Origin: Streptomyces guryensis
GTDB taxonomy: Bacteria; Actinomycetota; Actinomycetes; Streptomycetales; Streptomycetaceae
Assembly (NCBI RefSeq): GCF_021261325.1
Contig: NZ_JAJSBI010000001.1
Coordinates: forward strand, 496,001 to 560,000
Reading direction: 5' to 3'
DNA length: 64,000 nucleotides
The position numbers and the translations under genes were made by a program. Of this stretch, positions 25,270 through 33,621 are shown piece by piece (position 1 is the stretch's first letter; every line of letters starts with the position of its first letter). The notes under the pieces are model-generated. The model ran no database searches and was not told where the DNA came from. It was given only the letters and a program-made list of their open reading frames with translations.

Positions 25270-26148
25270 TCACGCGAGGCGTGCGCCGCGGAGGAGCAGG
25301 AGGGCGACGTCGGAGGCGGCCAGACCCAGACAGGCGATGAAGGCGGCCCGGCTCCGCCCGGTCGGCCACAGGGCGACGGTGAGCGAGAGCGCGCAGGTCG
25401 CGGCGAGCCCGGCTCGTCCGGGGATGCCGACGGGGCCCGCCGGGCCCAGGACCAGCACGGCAGAGCCGGCGGCGAGCGCCGACGCCGCCAGCGTCCGCGC
25501 GCCGCGGAGGCCCAGGCGTTGGGGCAGGCCGCGGATGTTCACCGCGAGGTCGTCGTCGATGTCCGGCAGGACGTTCGCGGCGTGGGCGCCCACCCCCAGC
25601 AGCGCGGCGCCGACCGGCGCCCACCAGTGCGGCCATGGGCCGCCCGGCAGGGAGAGGGTGACGAACGCGGGCAGCAGCCCGAAGGCGACCGCATACGGCA
25701 GCCACGACCAGACGGTGCTCTTGACGCCGAGGTTGTAGCCCCAGGCCGCGGCCACGCCGATCAGGTGGGCGCCGCCCGCCAGCCATCCGTTCGCGAGGGA
25801 GAGCGGCACACAGGCTACGAGGGCGCAGCCCGCCGCGATCGTCACCGCCCGCACCGAGGCCGCTCCGGTCGCCAGGGGCTTGTCGCCACGCGTGGCGGCC
25901 ACGTCCCGGTCGACGTCGATCAGATCGTTGCTCCAGCCCACTGACAGCTGGCCGGTGAGCACCGCCGCCGCGATCAGTGCCGTACCGGCGCCGCCCCGCC
26001 CGGATGCGGCGGCCAGCGCGGTGACCACCGCGGTCACGGCCGCCGAGGGCGCGGGGTGGGCAGCCTTCAGGAGGTCGATCGCGCGTGCGGTTCCGCGGCG
26101 GCGAGGCCCAGCGGGGGCCGGGATCGGCGACGTCTCGACGCTGTGCAC
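25270..26148 (-). CDS. UbiA-family prenyltransferase
   Basis: A 292-residue integral membrane enzyme of the UbiA superfamily, which transfers a prenyl chain to an aromatic or quinone acceptor. The first Asp-rich motif is WSNDLIDVDRDVAATRGDKPL (N-D-x2-D-x3-D). The second lies in AANVLPDIDDDLAVN. About nine hydrophobic helices surround them. It is divergent from the type III polyketide synthase operon, and together they suggest a prenylated polyketide phenol or quinone. The acceptor is not known. Confidence 0.9.
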   Translation of the reverse strand: MHSVETSPIPAPAGPRRRGTARAIDLLKAAHPAPSAAVTAVVTALAAASGRGGAGTALIAAAVLTGQLSVGWSNDLIDVDRDVAATRGDKPLATGAASVRAVTIAAGCALVACVPLSLANGWLAGGAHLIGVAAAWGYNLGVKSTVWSWLPYAVAFGLLPAFVTLSLPGGPWPHWWAPVGAALLGVGAHAANVLPDIDDDLAVNIRGLPQRLGLRGARTLAASALAAGSAVLVLGPAGPVGIPGRAGLAATCALSLTVALWPTGRSRAAFIACLGLAASDVALLLLRGARLA

Positions 26149-26188
26149 GCCCCGAATGCTAGGCGCGGTCGGCTTGCTCCCACAGCTC

Positions 26189-26218
26189 CCACACTAGCGA
26201 AATGCCGTCTATGTGTGG
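26189..26218. promoter_or_regulatory. Inverted repeat in the UbiA/type III PKS divergent promoter
   Basis: CCACACTAG (26189-26197) and CTATGTGTGG (26209-26218) are imperfect inverted copies. TATTCT, 6 bases before the PKS ATG, could serve as -10 of a leaderless message; no ribosome site is seen. Confidence 0.45.
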
Positions 26219-26257
26219 CTTATCAGCATTTTTGTCGATCATCCCTATTCTTGCTGA

Positions 26258-27334
26258 ATGACGCGTATCGCCGCCGTCCATGGAGTGCTGCCGGCTCACC
26301 GCTACCCCCAGCGCGAGATCACCGATGCGCTCGCGCTGATGCGCCTTCCCGGAGCCGGTGCCCCGAAGCGGGACCGTGGTGTGCTGGACCGGCTGCACGC
26401 CACAGCCTGTGTCCGCACCCGTCACCTCGCCCTGCCGCTGGAGCGGTACGCCCTGCTGGACGGCTTCGGCCAGGCCAACGACCTGTTCATCGAGGAGGGC
26501 CTGCGGCTCGGAGAGGAGGCACTGCGAGCCGCCCTGGACCAGGCCGGGCTCGTCCCGCAGGAGGTGGACCTCGTCTTCGCCACCTCGGTCACCGGGATCG
26601 CGGCCCCGTCACTGGAGGCCCGGCTGGCCGGGCGCCTGGGGTTTCGCCCGGACGTCAAGCGCGTGCCGGTCTTCGGCCTGGGCTGCGCGGCCGGCGCCGC
26701 CGGGCTGGCCAGGGTGCACGACTACCTGGAGGGCCACCCGGACCAGGTCGCGGTGCTGCTCTCGGTCGAGCTGTGCTCCCTCACCCTGCAGCGCGATGAC
26801 ACCTCCGCGCAGAACACGGTGGCCGGTGCGCTCTTCGGCGACGGCGCCGCCGCGCTGGTCGCTGTCGGCCGGGGCCATCCCCGCGTCCAGGAGTACGCCG
26901 GACCTCAGGTGATGGCCACCCGCAGCCGCCTGTACCCGGGCACCGAGGACGCCCTCGGCTGGGACATCGGCGACAGGGGATTCACGATCGTGCTCCGCGC
27001 CGAACTGCCGGAACTGGTCCGGCTCCACCTGGGCGAAGAGGTGCGGTCCTTCCTGGCCGCACACGACCTGAAGCCGGACGACATCACCGGCTGGGTCTGT
27101 CATCCCGGCGGCCCCAAGGTGCTGGAGGCGCTCCAGGAGACACTCGGCCTCGGACCCGACTCGCTGGAACTGACCTGGCGCTCCCTCGCCGAGGTCGGCA
27201 ACCTCTCCTCCGCCTCCGTGCTGCACATCCTGCGCGACACCCTGGCCCTGCGTCCGCCCCCGGCCGGCACCCCCGGCCTGCTGCTGGCGCTCGGGCCGGG
27301 CTTCAGTTCCGAACTCGTACTCCTGCGTTGGTAG
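26258..27334 (+). CDS. Type III polyketide synthase (chalcone/alkylresorcinol synthase family)
   Basis: A 358-residue homodimeric condensing enzyme. The catalytic Cys is in FGLGCAAGAAG (near residue 150), His in WVCHPGGPKVLE and Asn in EVGNLSSASV; the GPG-type loop appears as ALGPGFSSEL. It elongates an acyl starter with malonyl-CoA. Followed by an ICMT-like methyltransferase and a flavoprotein, it matches the gene order of the S. griseus srsABC phenolic-lipid operon, so an alkylresorcinol or alkylquinone product is plausible. The malonyl-CoA ligase at 45 kb is a separate locus. Confidence 0.93.
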   Translation: MTRIAAVHGVLPAHRYPQREITDALALMRLPGAGAPKRDRGVLDRLHATACVRTRHLALPLERYALLDGFGQANDLFIEEGLRLGEEALRAALDQAGLVPQEVDLVFATSVTGIAAPSLEARLAGRLGFRPDVKRVPVFGLGCAAGAAGLARVHDYLEGHPDQVAVLLSVELCSLTLQRDDTSAQNTVAGALFGDGAAALVAVGRGHPRVQEYAGPQVMATRSRLYPGTEDALGWDIGDRGFTIVLRAELPELVRLHLGEEVRSFLAAHDLKPDDITGWVCHPGGPKVLEALQETLGLGPDSLELTWRSLAEVGNLSSASVLHILRDTLALRPPPAGTPGLLLALGPGFSSELVLLRW

Positions 27335-27341
27335 GTGACGG

Positions 27342-27890
27342 ATGACCGGCTACACCGTGCTGATCCTGCTGGTGGCCGCCGAGCGGCTCGCCGAGCTCGT
27401 CGTCGCGCGCCGCAACGCCGCCTGGAGCCGCGCGCGCGGCGGCGTGGCGTACGGGGACGGCCACTATCCGGTGATGGTCGCCCTGCACACCGGTCTGCTG
27501 GCCGGCTGCCTCGCCGAGACCTGGCTCGCCCCGCGACCCTTCCAGCCGCTGCTCGGCTGGCCGATGCTGGCCCTCACGCTCGGGGCGCAGGCGCTGCGCT
27601 GGTGGTGCATCAGCACCCTCGGACCGCGCTGGAACACCCGCGTCATCGTCGTGCCCGGCCTGCCGCTGGTCAGCGCCGGTCCCTACCGGCTGCTGCGCCA
27701 CCCCAACTACCTCGCTGTGGTCGTGGAGGGACTCGCCCTGCCGCTGGTCCACGGGGCGTGGCTGACCGCGACCGGCTTCACTCTGCTCAACCTGCCCCTC
27801 CTGACCGTCCGGCTCCGCTGCGAGAACGCGGCACTGGCCCCGTCCGCCCCGCCCCCGGCCCCCGCGACTCCGCCATGCTCGACCTGCTGA
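27342..27890 (+). CDS. ICMT-like membrane methyltransferase (SrsB-like)
   Basis: A 182-residue membrane protein of the isoprenylcysteine carboxyl methyltransferase family. Hydrophobic segments surround the conserved motif GPYRLLRHPNYLAVVVEG (SAM site, about 110-127). In S. griseus the homologue SrsB O-methylates alkylresorcinol. It starts 8 bases after the PKS stop and overlaps the flavoprotein start by 16 bases, so the three genes form an operon. The C-terminal 15 residues are Pro/Ala-rich and probably unstructured. Confidence 0.87.
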   Translation: MTGYTVLILLVAAERLAELVVARRNAAWSRARGGVAYGDGHYPVMVALHTGLLAGCLAETWLAPRPFQPLLGWPMLALTLGAQALRWWCISTLGPRWNTRVIVVPGLPLVSAGPYRLLRHPNYLAVVVEGLALPLVHGAWLTATGFTLLNLPLLTVRLRCENAALAPSAPPPAPATPPCSTC

Positions 27891-28906
27891 TCGTCGGCGG
27901 CGGGCCGGCCGGTCTCGCCACCGCGATCCACGCCGCCCGCGCCGGACTCGACGTGGCCGTGGCCGAGCCCCGGCCGACGCCGGTCGACAAGGCCTGCGGC
28001 GAAGGGCTGATGCCGGGCGCGGTGCGGGCCCTAGCCGAACTGGGCATCGCCCCGCCCGGGCACCCTCTGCGCGGCATCCGGTACCTCGACGCCGAGGACG
28101 ACGCCCGGCAACACGCCGAGGCGGGCTTCCGCCGCGGCCCCGGCCTGGGGGTGCGGCGTACGGACCTGCACGCGGCGCTCGCCCGTCGGGCGGCGGAGCT
28201 GGGCGTCCCGGTACATCCGGTCAAGGTCGATCCGGTGACGGTCCGTCAGGACACCGGCAGCGTCACCGCGGCCGGGTTCACAGCCCGATATCTCGCTGCC
28301 GCCGACGGCCTGCATTCGCCCGTCCGCCGACACCTCGGCCTGGACCTGCCCGACCCGCGCCCGTCCCGTTACGGGCTGCGCAGACACTTCGCCATCGCGC
28401 CCTGGACCGACCACGTCGAGGTCCACTGGTCCGGGCGAGCCGAGGCCTACGTCACCCCGCTGGGGCCCGAGTTGCTCGGCGTGGCCATCCTGACCGGCGA
28501 GCGGGCACCGTTCGACGTGCAGCTCGCCGGCTTTCCGTCCCTGGCCGGCCGCCTGCCCGCGCACGCCTCCTCAGCCGTCCGCGGCGCGGGACCACTGCGG
28601 CAACGGGTCCGCGGCCGGGTGGCCGGCCGAGTCCTGCTGGTGGGCGATGCCGCCGGATACATCGACGCGCTCACCGGCGAAGGCATCTCGCTCGCCGTGG
28701 CCGGTGCCGCCCAGCTCGTCCGCTGCATCCGAGGTGACCGACCCCTGGACTACGAACAGGCCTGGCGCCGCGCCTCCCGCCGCCACCGTCTGCTCACCGA
28801 CACCCTGGTACGCCTCCGCGCCCACCCCCGACTCACCCACCTGATCGTCCCCACCGCAGTACGCCTGCCCTCCCTGTTCACGGGGCTGGTCAACGGCCTG
28901 GCCTGA
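27875..28906 (+). CDS. FAD-dependent oxidoreductase (geranylgeranyl-reductase/hydroxylase family)
   Basis: A 343-residue flavoprotein. Dinucleotide motif LIVGGGPAGLATAIHAARAG (about 5-24), then the family motif KACGEGLMPGAV, DG motif ADGLHSPVR and the second FAD motif LLVGDAAGYIDALTGEGI. It could hydroxylate the alkylresorcinol ring (as SrsC does) or reduce prenyl double bonds; the CGEGLMP motif fits the GGR-like subgroup. The ATG lies inside the methyltransferase gene. Confidence 0.88.
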   Translation: MLDLLIVGGGPAGLATAIHAARAGLDVAVAEPRPTPVDKACGEGLMPGAVRALAELGIAPPGHPLRGIRYLDAEDDARQHAEAGFRRGPGLGVRRTDLHAALARRAAELGVPVHPVKVDPVTVRQDTGSVTAAGFTARYLAAADGLHSPVRRHLGLDLPDPRPSRYGLRRHFAIAPWTDHVEVHWSGRAEAYVTPLGPELLGVAILTGERAPFDVQLAGFPSLAGRLPAHASSAVRGAGPLRQRVRGRVAGRVLLVGDAAGYIDALTGEGISLAVAGAAQLVRCIRGDRPLDYEQAWRRASRRHRLLTDTLVRLRAHPRLTHLIVPTAVRLPSLFTGLVNGLA

Positions 28907-28942
28907 AGCCCGCTCCGGCGGCCGGGTCTGACGTTTCGGGCG

Positions 28943-29437
28943 GTGGACACCGAGGCCGGTGTGCCCGCCGGTACGGCCTCCAACTACTTCACCAACCGCG
29001 ACGACCTGCTCCCCCAGGCCGGCGCCCGTGTCTACGAGCGGCTCCAGCCCGACGAGGCAACCATCGCCCGGCAGCGGGCGGGCACGCGAGACCGGGAGAC
29101 CTACGCGGTCCTGATGCGCGAACTCGTCGGCCGGATCAGCGACTTCCGCACCGGCTATCTCGCGCTTCTCGAACTGCGCCTGGAGGCCACCCGGCGGCCG
29201 CGACTCCGCGCGGTGCTGACCGAACAAGTGCGTGCCGACCTCGAAGCCAATGTGGCCTACCACGAGGAATCAGCCCTGCCCGGCGACGCCACCGCCGTCC
29301 AACTGCTGTACCTGACGCTCAACTGGCTGATCGTTGAACAGCTCACTCTCCCGGATGTGCTCTCGGAGGCCGAGCGCGAACGACTTGTGACGGCAGCGGT
29401 CGAACGGCTGACAGCGAGCCTTCCCCACTCAGGCTGA
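28943..29437 (+). pseudogene. TetR-type regulator missing its N-terminal helices
   Basis: The frame carries VPAGTASNYFTNRDDLL (recognition helix and following turn) and an intact C-terminal helical domain to ERLTASLPHSG. Homology reaches upstream only to LTFRAVDTEAG; the first 30 residues, with helices 1 and 2, are missing. The coding sequence starts within 40 bases of the flavoprotein stop. A GTG at 28943 could start a 164-residue protein without a complete DNA-binding fold. Probably a deletion remnant. Confidence 0.65.
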
Positions 29438-29582
29438 GTGCCGGGCCGGTCGGCGGCCCGGGCAGCCATGTGGTGCTCGGTACCGCTGGGGCGCCGGTGC
29501 GGTGTTGTGCTTGTCGGTGTGCTGTGAAGAACGGGGCCTCGGTGTCGGTTCGGCGCGTAGGCTCCCGACCGAGGAGGGCGCC

Positions 29583-29747
29583 ATGGCCGGGCACGCGAAA
29601 CCGATCAGGATGTGGTGGCTGGTCACGCTGACAGCCGTGACCATGGCGGTCATAGCGGTCGTTCTCGTTCTCCAGGCCGACTCCGGTGAGGCGACCTCGC
29701 CCCGGCCGACCGATCCTCCCTCGGCCACTTCGACCGTCCTCGGGTAG
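29583..29747 (+). CDS. Small single-pass membrane protein, 54 residues
   Basis: MAGHAKPIRMWW is followed by one strong hydrophobic helix (LVTLTAVTMAVIAVVLVL) and a short Ser/Thr/Pro tail outside. GAGGAGG lies 6 bases before the ATG. No family recognised. Confidence 0.6.
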   Translation: MAGHAKPIRMWWLVTLTAVTMAVIAVVLVLQADSGEATSPRPTDPPSATSTVLG

Positions 29748-29754
29748 GCGTTCC

Positions 29755-30240
29755 TCAGCCCGTCTCCTCGCGCAGCCCGTCGCGCAGGCGGCGCAGGTCG
29801 TCGGCGTGCCGGCCCAGGCCGTTGAGGCGCAGGCGGGTGGCCTCGGTGCGGGGGTCGGGGCGGAGCGGGAAGGCCAGGTCGAGCGACTGGCGCAGCATCC
29901 AGAGGTCGTAGGCGATGAGTCGTGCCGCGTGGGCCTGCGCCCGCAGCAGGTCCGGGTCGGTGAGTTCGAGGTCCTGCAGGCGGGTGCGCAGACGGTGCAG
30001 GGTGCTGCTCTGGCGGCTGCACAAGCGTGCCGTCCCGCGGGAGACGGGACCCGGTTCGCCGCAGGCGGCCACCGCCGCGTCGGCCGGTGTCTGGGCGGCC
30101 ACCGCCTCGTCCAGGACGGCCACGAGGGCGAGCAACTGGGCCCGGTGCGAGGGGCGGGCGGGGGCAGGATGGTGGTGGCGGATGGGCGTCCGTGCGGCAC
30201 GGAGCCACCGGACGGCGCCCGGGGGTGTGCGTATGCGCAT
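29755..30240 (-). CDS. Unknown helical protein of 161 residues
   Basis: Arg/Leu-rich and predicted all-helical, with LHRLRTRLQDLELTDPDLL and RRLRDGLREETG at the end. It lies 38 bases downstream of a decayed helix-turn-helix regulator gene on the same strand and was probably its operon partner. No domain recognised; no membrane segment. Confidence 0.5.
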   Translation of the reverse strand: MRIRTPPGAVRWLRAARTPIRHHHPAPARPSHRAQLLALVAVLDEAVAAQTPADAAVAACGEPGPVSRGTARLCSRQSSTLHRLRTRLQDLELTDPDLLRAQAHAARLIAYDLWMLRQSLDLAFPLRPDPRTEATRLRLNGLGRHADDLRRLRDGLREETG

Positions 30241-30278
30241 GGTTCCAGTGTGCGCCGCGGACGGCGGGAGCCGGTCGG

Positions 30279-31089
30279 TCAGTAGGGGGCGGCCGTTTTG
30301 AGTTCCGGCTCGGTCAGGGGTTGGCCCTGCAGGTGTGGTTTCCGGGGGCCGAAGAACATGGGGATCAGCATGTCGGGCGAGGACAGGCGGGTGGCGGGTT
30401 TCTCCAGGCTCATGACGTCGAGGAGGGCACCGAGGGCCCGGGGGTTGCGGGCCCCGGTGGCGACCGCGCGGTCGACGAAGCGGGCGAGGAAGCGTTCCAG
30501 GGCGGTCGGCGGTGTGTCCCTGGCGCCGGGGTGGAACGCGTCCTGCCCCACGGCCAGGTCCCAGGCGGCGCCGACCGGGCGGGCGGCGGCGCGCAGGACG
30601 CGACGGGCAGGGCCCGTATCGGATCCCGCTGTCCGTCCGGTCCCTCCAACCCCCGCAGGACGGGCAGGAGTACGCGGTCGAGGGCGTCGGCGGCCGGTGC
30701 GGTGAAGAACGCCTCGCCGCCCTCGACGCCGAAGAACTCCACCAGGCCGTGCAGGAACTCGACGCTGGGCACCTTCCTGCCCGCGCACACCTGGCGCGCC
30801 CAGTGGTCGGAGACGCCCAGGCGTTCGCGGATGTCGCCGGCGAGATCCGACACACGGCCGCCGGTACGCGCCAGATGGGCGTCCGCGAGGGGCCTGAGGC
30901 GGGCGCAGACACGGTCGTTGACCTTGTCCGCCGGAGCGGTGCCGCCCTTGAGCAGGGTGCGCACGGTGTGCTCGGGCAGGGCCGTCCTGGCCGCCGGCTC
31001 CCGGGGGCCGAGCGGGCCAGGCCCTGCTCTTCGGCAAGCGCGTCGAGACGCCGAAGCGTCTCGGGGAGGTGGGCGGGTGACTCCACCAC
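30279..31089 (-). pseudogene. Helix-turn-helix (XRE-like) regulator with two frameshifts
   Basis: Three frames together give one protein. GTG 31089 with PETLRRLDALAEEQGLA comes first. Then a second frame gives EHTVRTLLKGGTAPADKVND and the clear HTH GVSDHWARQVCAGRKVPSVE, then FLHGLVEFFGVEGGEAFFTA. A third frame gives AAWDLAVGQDAFHPG and MSLEKPATRLSSPDMLIP, ending LKTAAPY. The shifts fall at GC-rich runs near 31015 and 30600. Either the gene is dead or both runs are misread. Upstream lie two tandem 23-bp repeats that look like operators. Confidence 0.6.
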
Positions 31090-31140
31090 CCGACGGGCGC
31101 ACCCGTGTCTCTCAGTGATCGTTTATCGGCCCAAAAGCGA

Positions 31141-31187
31141 TCGTTGAAAGGTCAGCTGTTATGTCGTTGAACGGTCCAGGTGTTACG
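31141..31187. promoter_or_regulatory. Two adjacent imperfect 23/24-bp direct repeats
   Basis: 31141-31163 and 31164-31187 both begin TCGTTGAA, continue with GGTC, and end GTTATG or GTTACG. They lie between the decayed HTH regulator (minus strand) and the DUF6424-like gene (plus strand), consistent with a pair of regulator sites. Confidence 0.55.
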
Positions 31188-31260
31188 CAGAGCGAGAACT
31201 GGGCCTCGGGAGGACGATGAGGAGAGAGATGTCGACAGGTCGACAGAAGGAGGCCCCGCC

Positions 31261-32127
31261 ATGGCCGACGACCGATCCGCGACGGCGACGAAGACCCCTC
31301 CCTCCCTCACCTTCGGCAAGACGGAACGGGAGGACCACCCCTGGGAGATACAGCTCGTCAAGCACCAGGTACGCGTCGAGTCCGCGGAGTTCCGTGCCGC
31401 GAAGACGGCCGTGAACAAGATCCTCCAGGAGCTGGGGAAGACCGAGCGGCCGTACGGGCCGGGGCCTTACGAGATGCACCACGGCGGCAGTCTCTGGGTG
31501 AAGACGGACGCCGGCTGGCGGATGTTCCGGGCCCGGGTCGGCATCGAGTGGAGCATGCAGTTCTGCGCCGACCCCGCGAAGGTCGACCGGCTGCGGCAGG
31601 AGGCCGCCGACCTCGTCGCCGCCTTCCCCCAGACCCTTCCCGCCCTCGAAGCCCTCGGCTACAAGCGGGCCCGCAAGCTGCTGGAGACCCCGATCGCGGA
31701 CGCCGAGGGCGTCGCCGCCTGGACCGACTCGCTGTTCAACGCGTGCGTGCCGCTGACCCGCGGCAACCATCAGGGGATCCTGCCCAGGGCGGCCGGGGAG
31801 CACCACTACCCCTGGCCGATCAAGGGCGCCGACTACGTCCGGTACGACGACTTCAACCTGTGGGTGACCCTGCCCGACGGCACCCACGCCGCGGTCGCCC
31901 CGGTGGCCGCCCGCGGCTCCGGCGACGGACGCGTGCGCATCGTCCATGCCCGGCACGGCACACCGGCCGGCGACGTCCTGGCCAAGGCGCAGCGGCGCCG
32001 CGTCATGGCCGTACTCCCGGCGGACAGCCCGATGGCGCTGGAGGCGTTCCAGCAGCAGATCACGCCCGGGGCGCGCACCGCGTCCGCCCGGCCGCGTTCC
32101 CGCGCCGGCAGCCGCCGGGCCGGTTAG
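31261..32127 (+). CDS. DUF6424-like protein of unknown function
   Basis: A 288-residue protein beginning MADDRSATATKTPPSLTFGK, then EREDHPWEIQLVKHQVRVES, HHGGSLWVK, EWSMQFCADPAKVDRLR and AFPQTLPAL. I believe this matches the DUF6424 family of Streptomyces, but this is memory only. No signal peptide or membrane segment; the C-terminus is basic. AAGGAGG lies 6 bases before the ATG at 31261. It ends 13 bases before the DUF2235 gene and is probably co-transcribed with it. Confidence 0.7.
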   Translation: MADDRSATATKTPPSLTFGKTEREDHPWEIQLVKHQVRVESAEFRAAKTAVNKILQELGKTERPYGPGPYEMHHGGSLWVKTDAGWRMFRARVGIEWSMQFCADPAKVDRLRQEAADLVAAFPQTLPALEALGYKRARKLLETPIADAEGVAAWTDSLFNACVPLTRGNHQGILPRAAGEHHYPWPIKGADYVRYDDFNLWVTLPDGTHAAVAPVAARGSGDGRVRIVHARHGTPAGDVLAKAQRRRVMAVLPADSPMALEAFQQQITPGARTASARPRSRAGSRRAG

Positions 32128-32140
32128 GCGGGCCGTGGTC

Positions 32141-33256
32141 ATGCCACGCAGGATCGTCGTCTGCCTGGACGGCTCGGGCAACCAGGTCGGCGCCCGCAAC
32201 CCCACGAACGTGGTCAGGTTCTACGAGATGCTGGAGACGGACGACCCGTCCAGGCAGCTGCTCTACTACGACCCCGGGGTCGGCACCATGTCCTCGGCCA
32301 CCGCGCGAGGGCCGCTGGGCCGGCGGCTCTCCCGGCTCGGCGGCCTCGCCTTCGGGACCGGGCTGAGGGCCAACCTCACCGAGGCGTACACCTACCTCAT
32401 GCAGCACTGGCAGCCGGGGGACGCGGTGTACGTCTTCGGGTTCAGCCGCGGTGCCTACACGGCACGCGCGCTGGTGGGCATGCTCAACAAGCCGGGGCTG
32501 ATGCGGCCCGGTGCGGAGAACCTGGTTCCGTACGCCGTGGCGAAGTACGCCTTCAACCAGAACATCGACGAGAGCGAGCAGGAGGTCGCCCGTTTCTCGC
32601 ACGCCTTCTGCCTGCGCACCGAGAACGAGCCGCTGTGGCCGCAGGTGAAGGGCAACGACCCCCGGCAGGTCTCGCACCACGCCCTCCCGGTCGCCTACCT
32701 GGGCGTCTGGGACACCGTGAAGGCGGCGGGCCTCCTCCGTCTGGGGAACCTGCGCTGGCCGTACACCCACTCCCTGCCCAACGCCGCCCGCATCCGGCAC
32801 GCCGTGTCCCTCGACGAGAGGCGGCGCCCGTACCGGGAGTTCCTCGTCAAGCCGCGCAGCCCCGGCCCCGACACGGACACCAGCACGGCGGAGGAGGTGT
32901 GGTTCGCCGGGGTGCACTGTGACGTCGGCGGCACCTTCGACCACGCCCCCGACGCGCCCCTGCTCTCCACGATCCCCCTCAAGTGGATCACCGACGGTGT
33001 CTGCGACGACCTGGACTTCCGGCCCGGCGCCTACACCGCGGCCACCGCGGTGACCGAGGCCTTCGCCGACGCCCCCGTCCACCACAACGGCACGGCGTGG
33101 ATCCTCGTGGGCCGGCGCACGCGCCCCGTACCCCCCGAGGCGGTACTCCACTGGAGCGTCCGGCTGCGCAGGGAACGGGACCCCGGCTACCGCCCGGACC
33201 TGTCGGGACGCGAGCGCTGGGCCGACCCCGACTGGTTCAAACCGGCCCGCACATAG
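32141..33256 (+). CDS. DUF2235 alpha/beta hydrolase (T6SS Tle1-like lipase fold)
   Basis: A 371-residue protein. It begins RRIVVCLDGSGNQVGARNP, the D-G-(S/T)-x-N start of DUF2235, and has the nucleophile elbow GFSRGAYTARALVG (G-x-S-x-G, Ser near residue 107). A conserved Asp region, LGVWDTVKAAG, and HCDVGGTF follow. Family members include the phospholipase effectors Tle1; in bacteria without type VI secretion their role is open. There is no signal peptide, so it acts in the cytoplasm unless exported otherwise. Confidence 0.88.
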   Translation: MPRRIVVCLDGSGNQVGARNPTNVVRFYEMLETDDPSRQLLYYDPGVGTMSSATARGPLGRRLSRLGGLAFGTGLRANLTEAYTYLMQHWQPGDAVYVFGFSRGAYTARALVGMLNKPGLMRPGAENLVPYAVAKYAFNQNIDESEQEVARFSHAFCLRTENEPLWPQVKGNDPRQVSHHALPVAYLGVWDTVKAAGLLRLGNLRWPYTHSLPNAARIRHAVSLDERRRPYREFLVKPRSPGPDTDTSTAEEVWFAGVHCDVGGTFDHAPDAPLLSTIPLKWITDGVCDDLDFRPGAYTAATAVTEAFADAPVHHNGTAWILVGRRTRPVPPEAVLHWSVRLRRERDPGYRPDLSGRERWADPDWFKPART

Positions 33257-33419
33257 GGGGCTAATGGGTTTCTAAGGGTCGTTCTCCTCCCCGGGAAGTA
33301 GCGAATCCGCCCCGGGTCGTGCTGCGGAGGCATGACAGGTGCCTCCGTGGGCACGATGTGCCGAAGTGGCGCGCGGACCAGGCTGGTTCACGTCAGCCAG
33401 CAGGTCCGAGGAGGTCGCC

Positions 33420-33521
33420 ATGAACCGTCAGACCCGCGTCCGTGTCATCCGCAGGCCCGCTACGCCCCGCGACACCACCATCGACCGCAGGACACCCTCG
33501 GGGCGGATCCTGCCGTACTGA
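33420..33521 (+). CDS. Small basic peptide, 33 residues
   Basis: MNRQTRVRVIRRPATPRDTT, then IDRRTPSGRILPY. GAGGAGG lies 5 bases before the ATG. About one quarter of the residues are Arg. It stands alone in the gap between the DUF2235 gene and the MEDS-ATPase gene. No family is known to me; the ribosome site and codon bias are the evidence. Confidence 0.5.
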   Translation: MNRQTRVRVIRRPATPRDTTIDRRTPSGRILPY

Positions 33522-33621
33522 TCCCGCACGCGGAACTCCCCCGGATCCCGGGGGAGTGACAGCCGTCCGCCGGGGTACGCGCCCTGACATACAGGGAGCC
33601 GGTGGGGCGGAGGAGGCGGTG

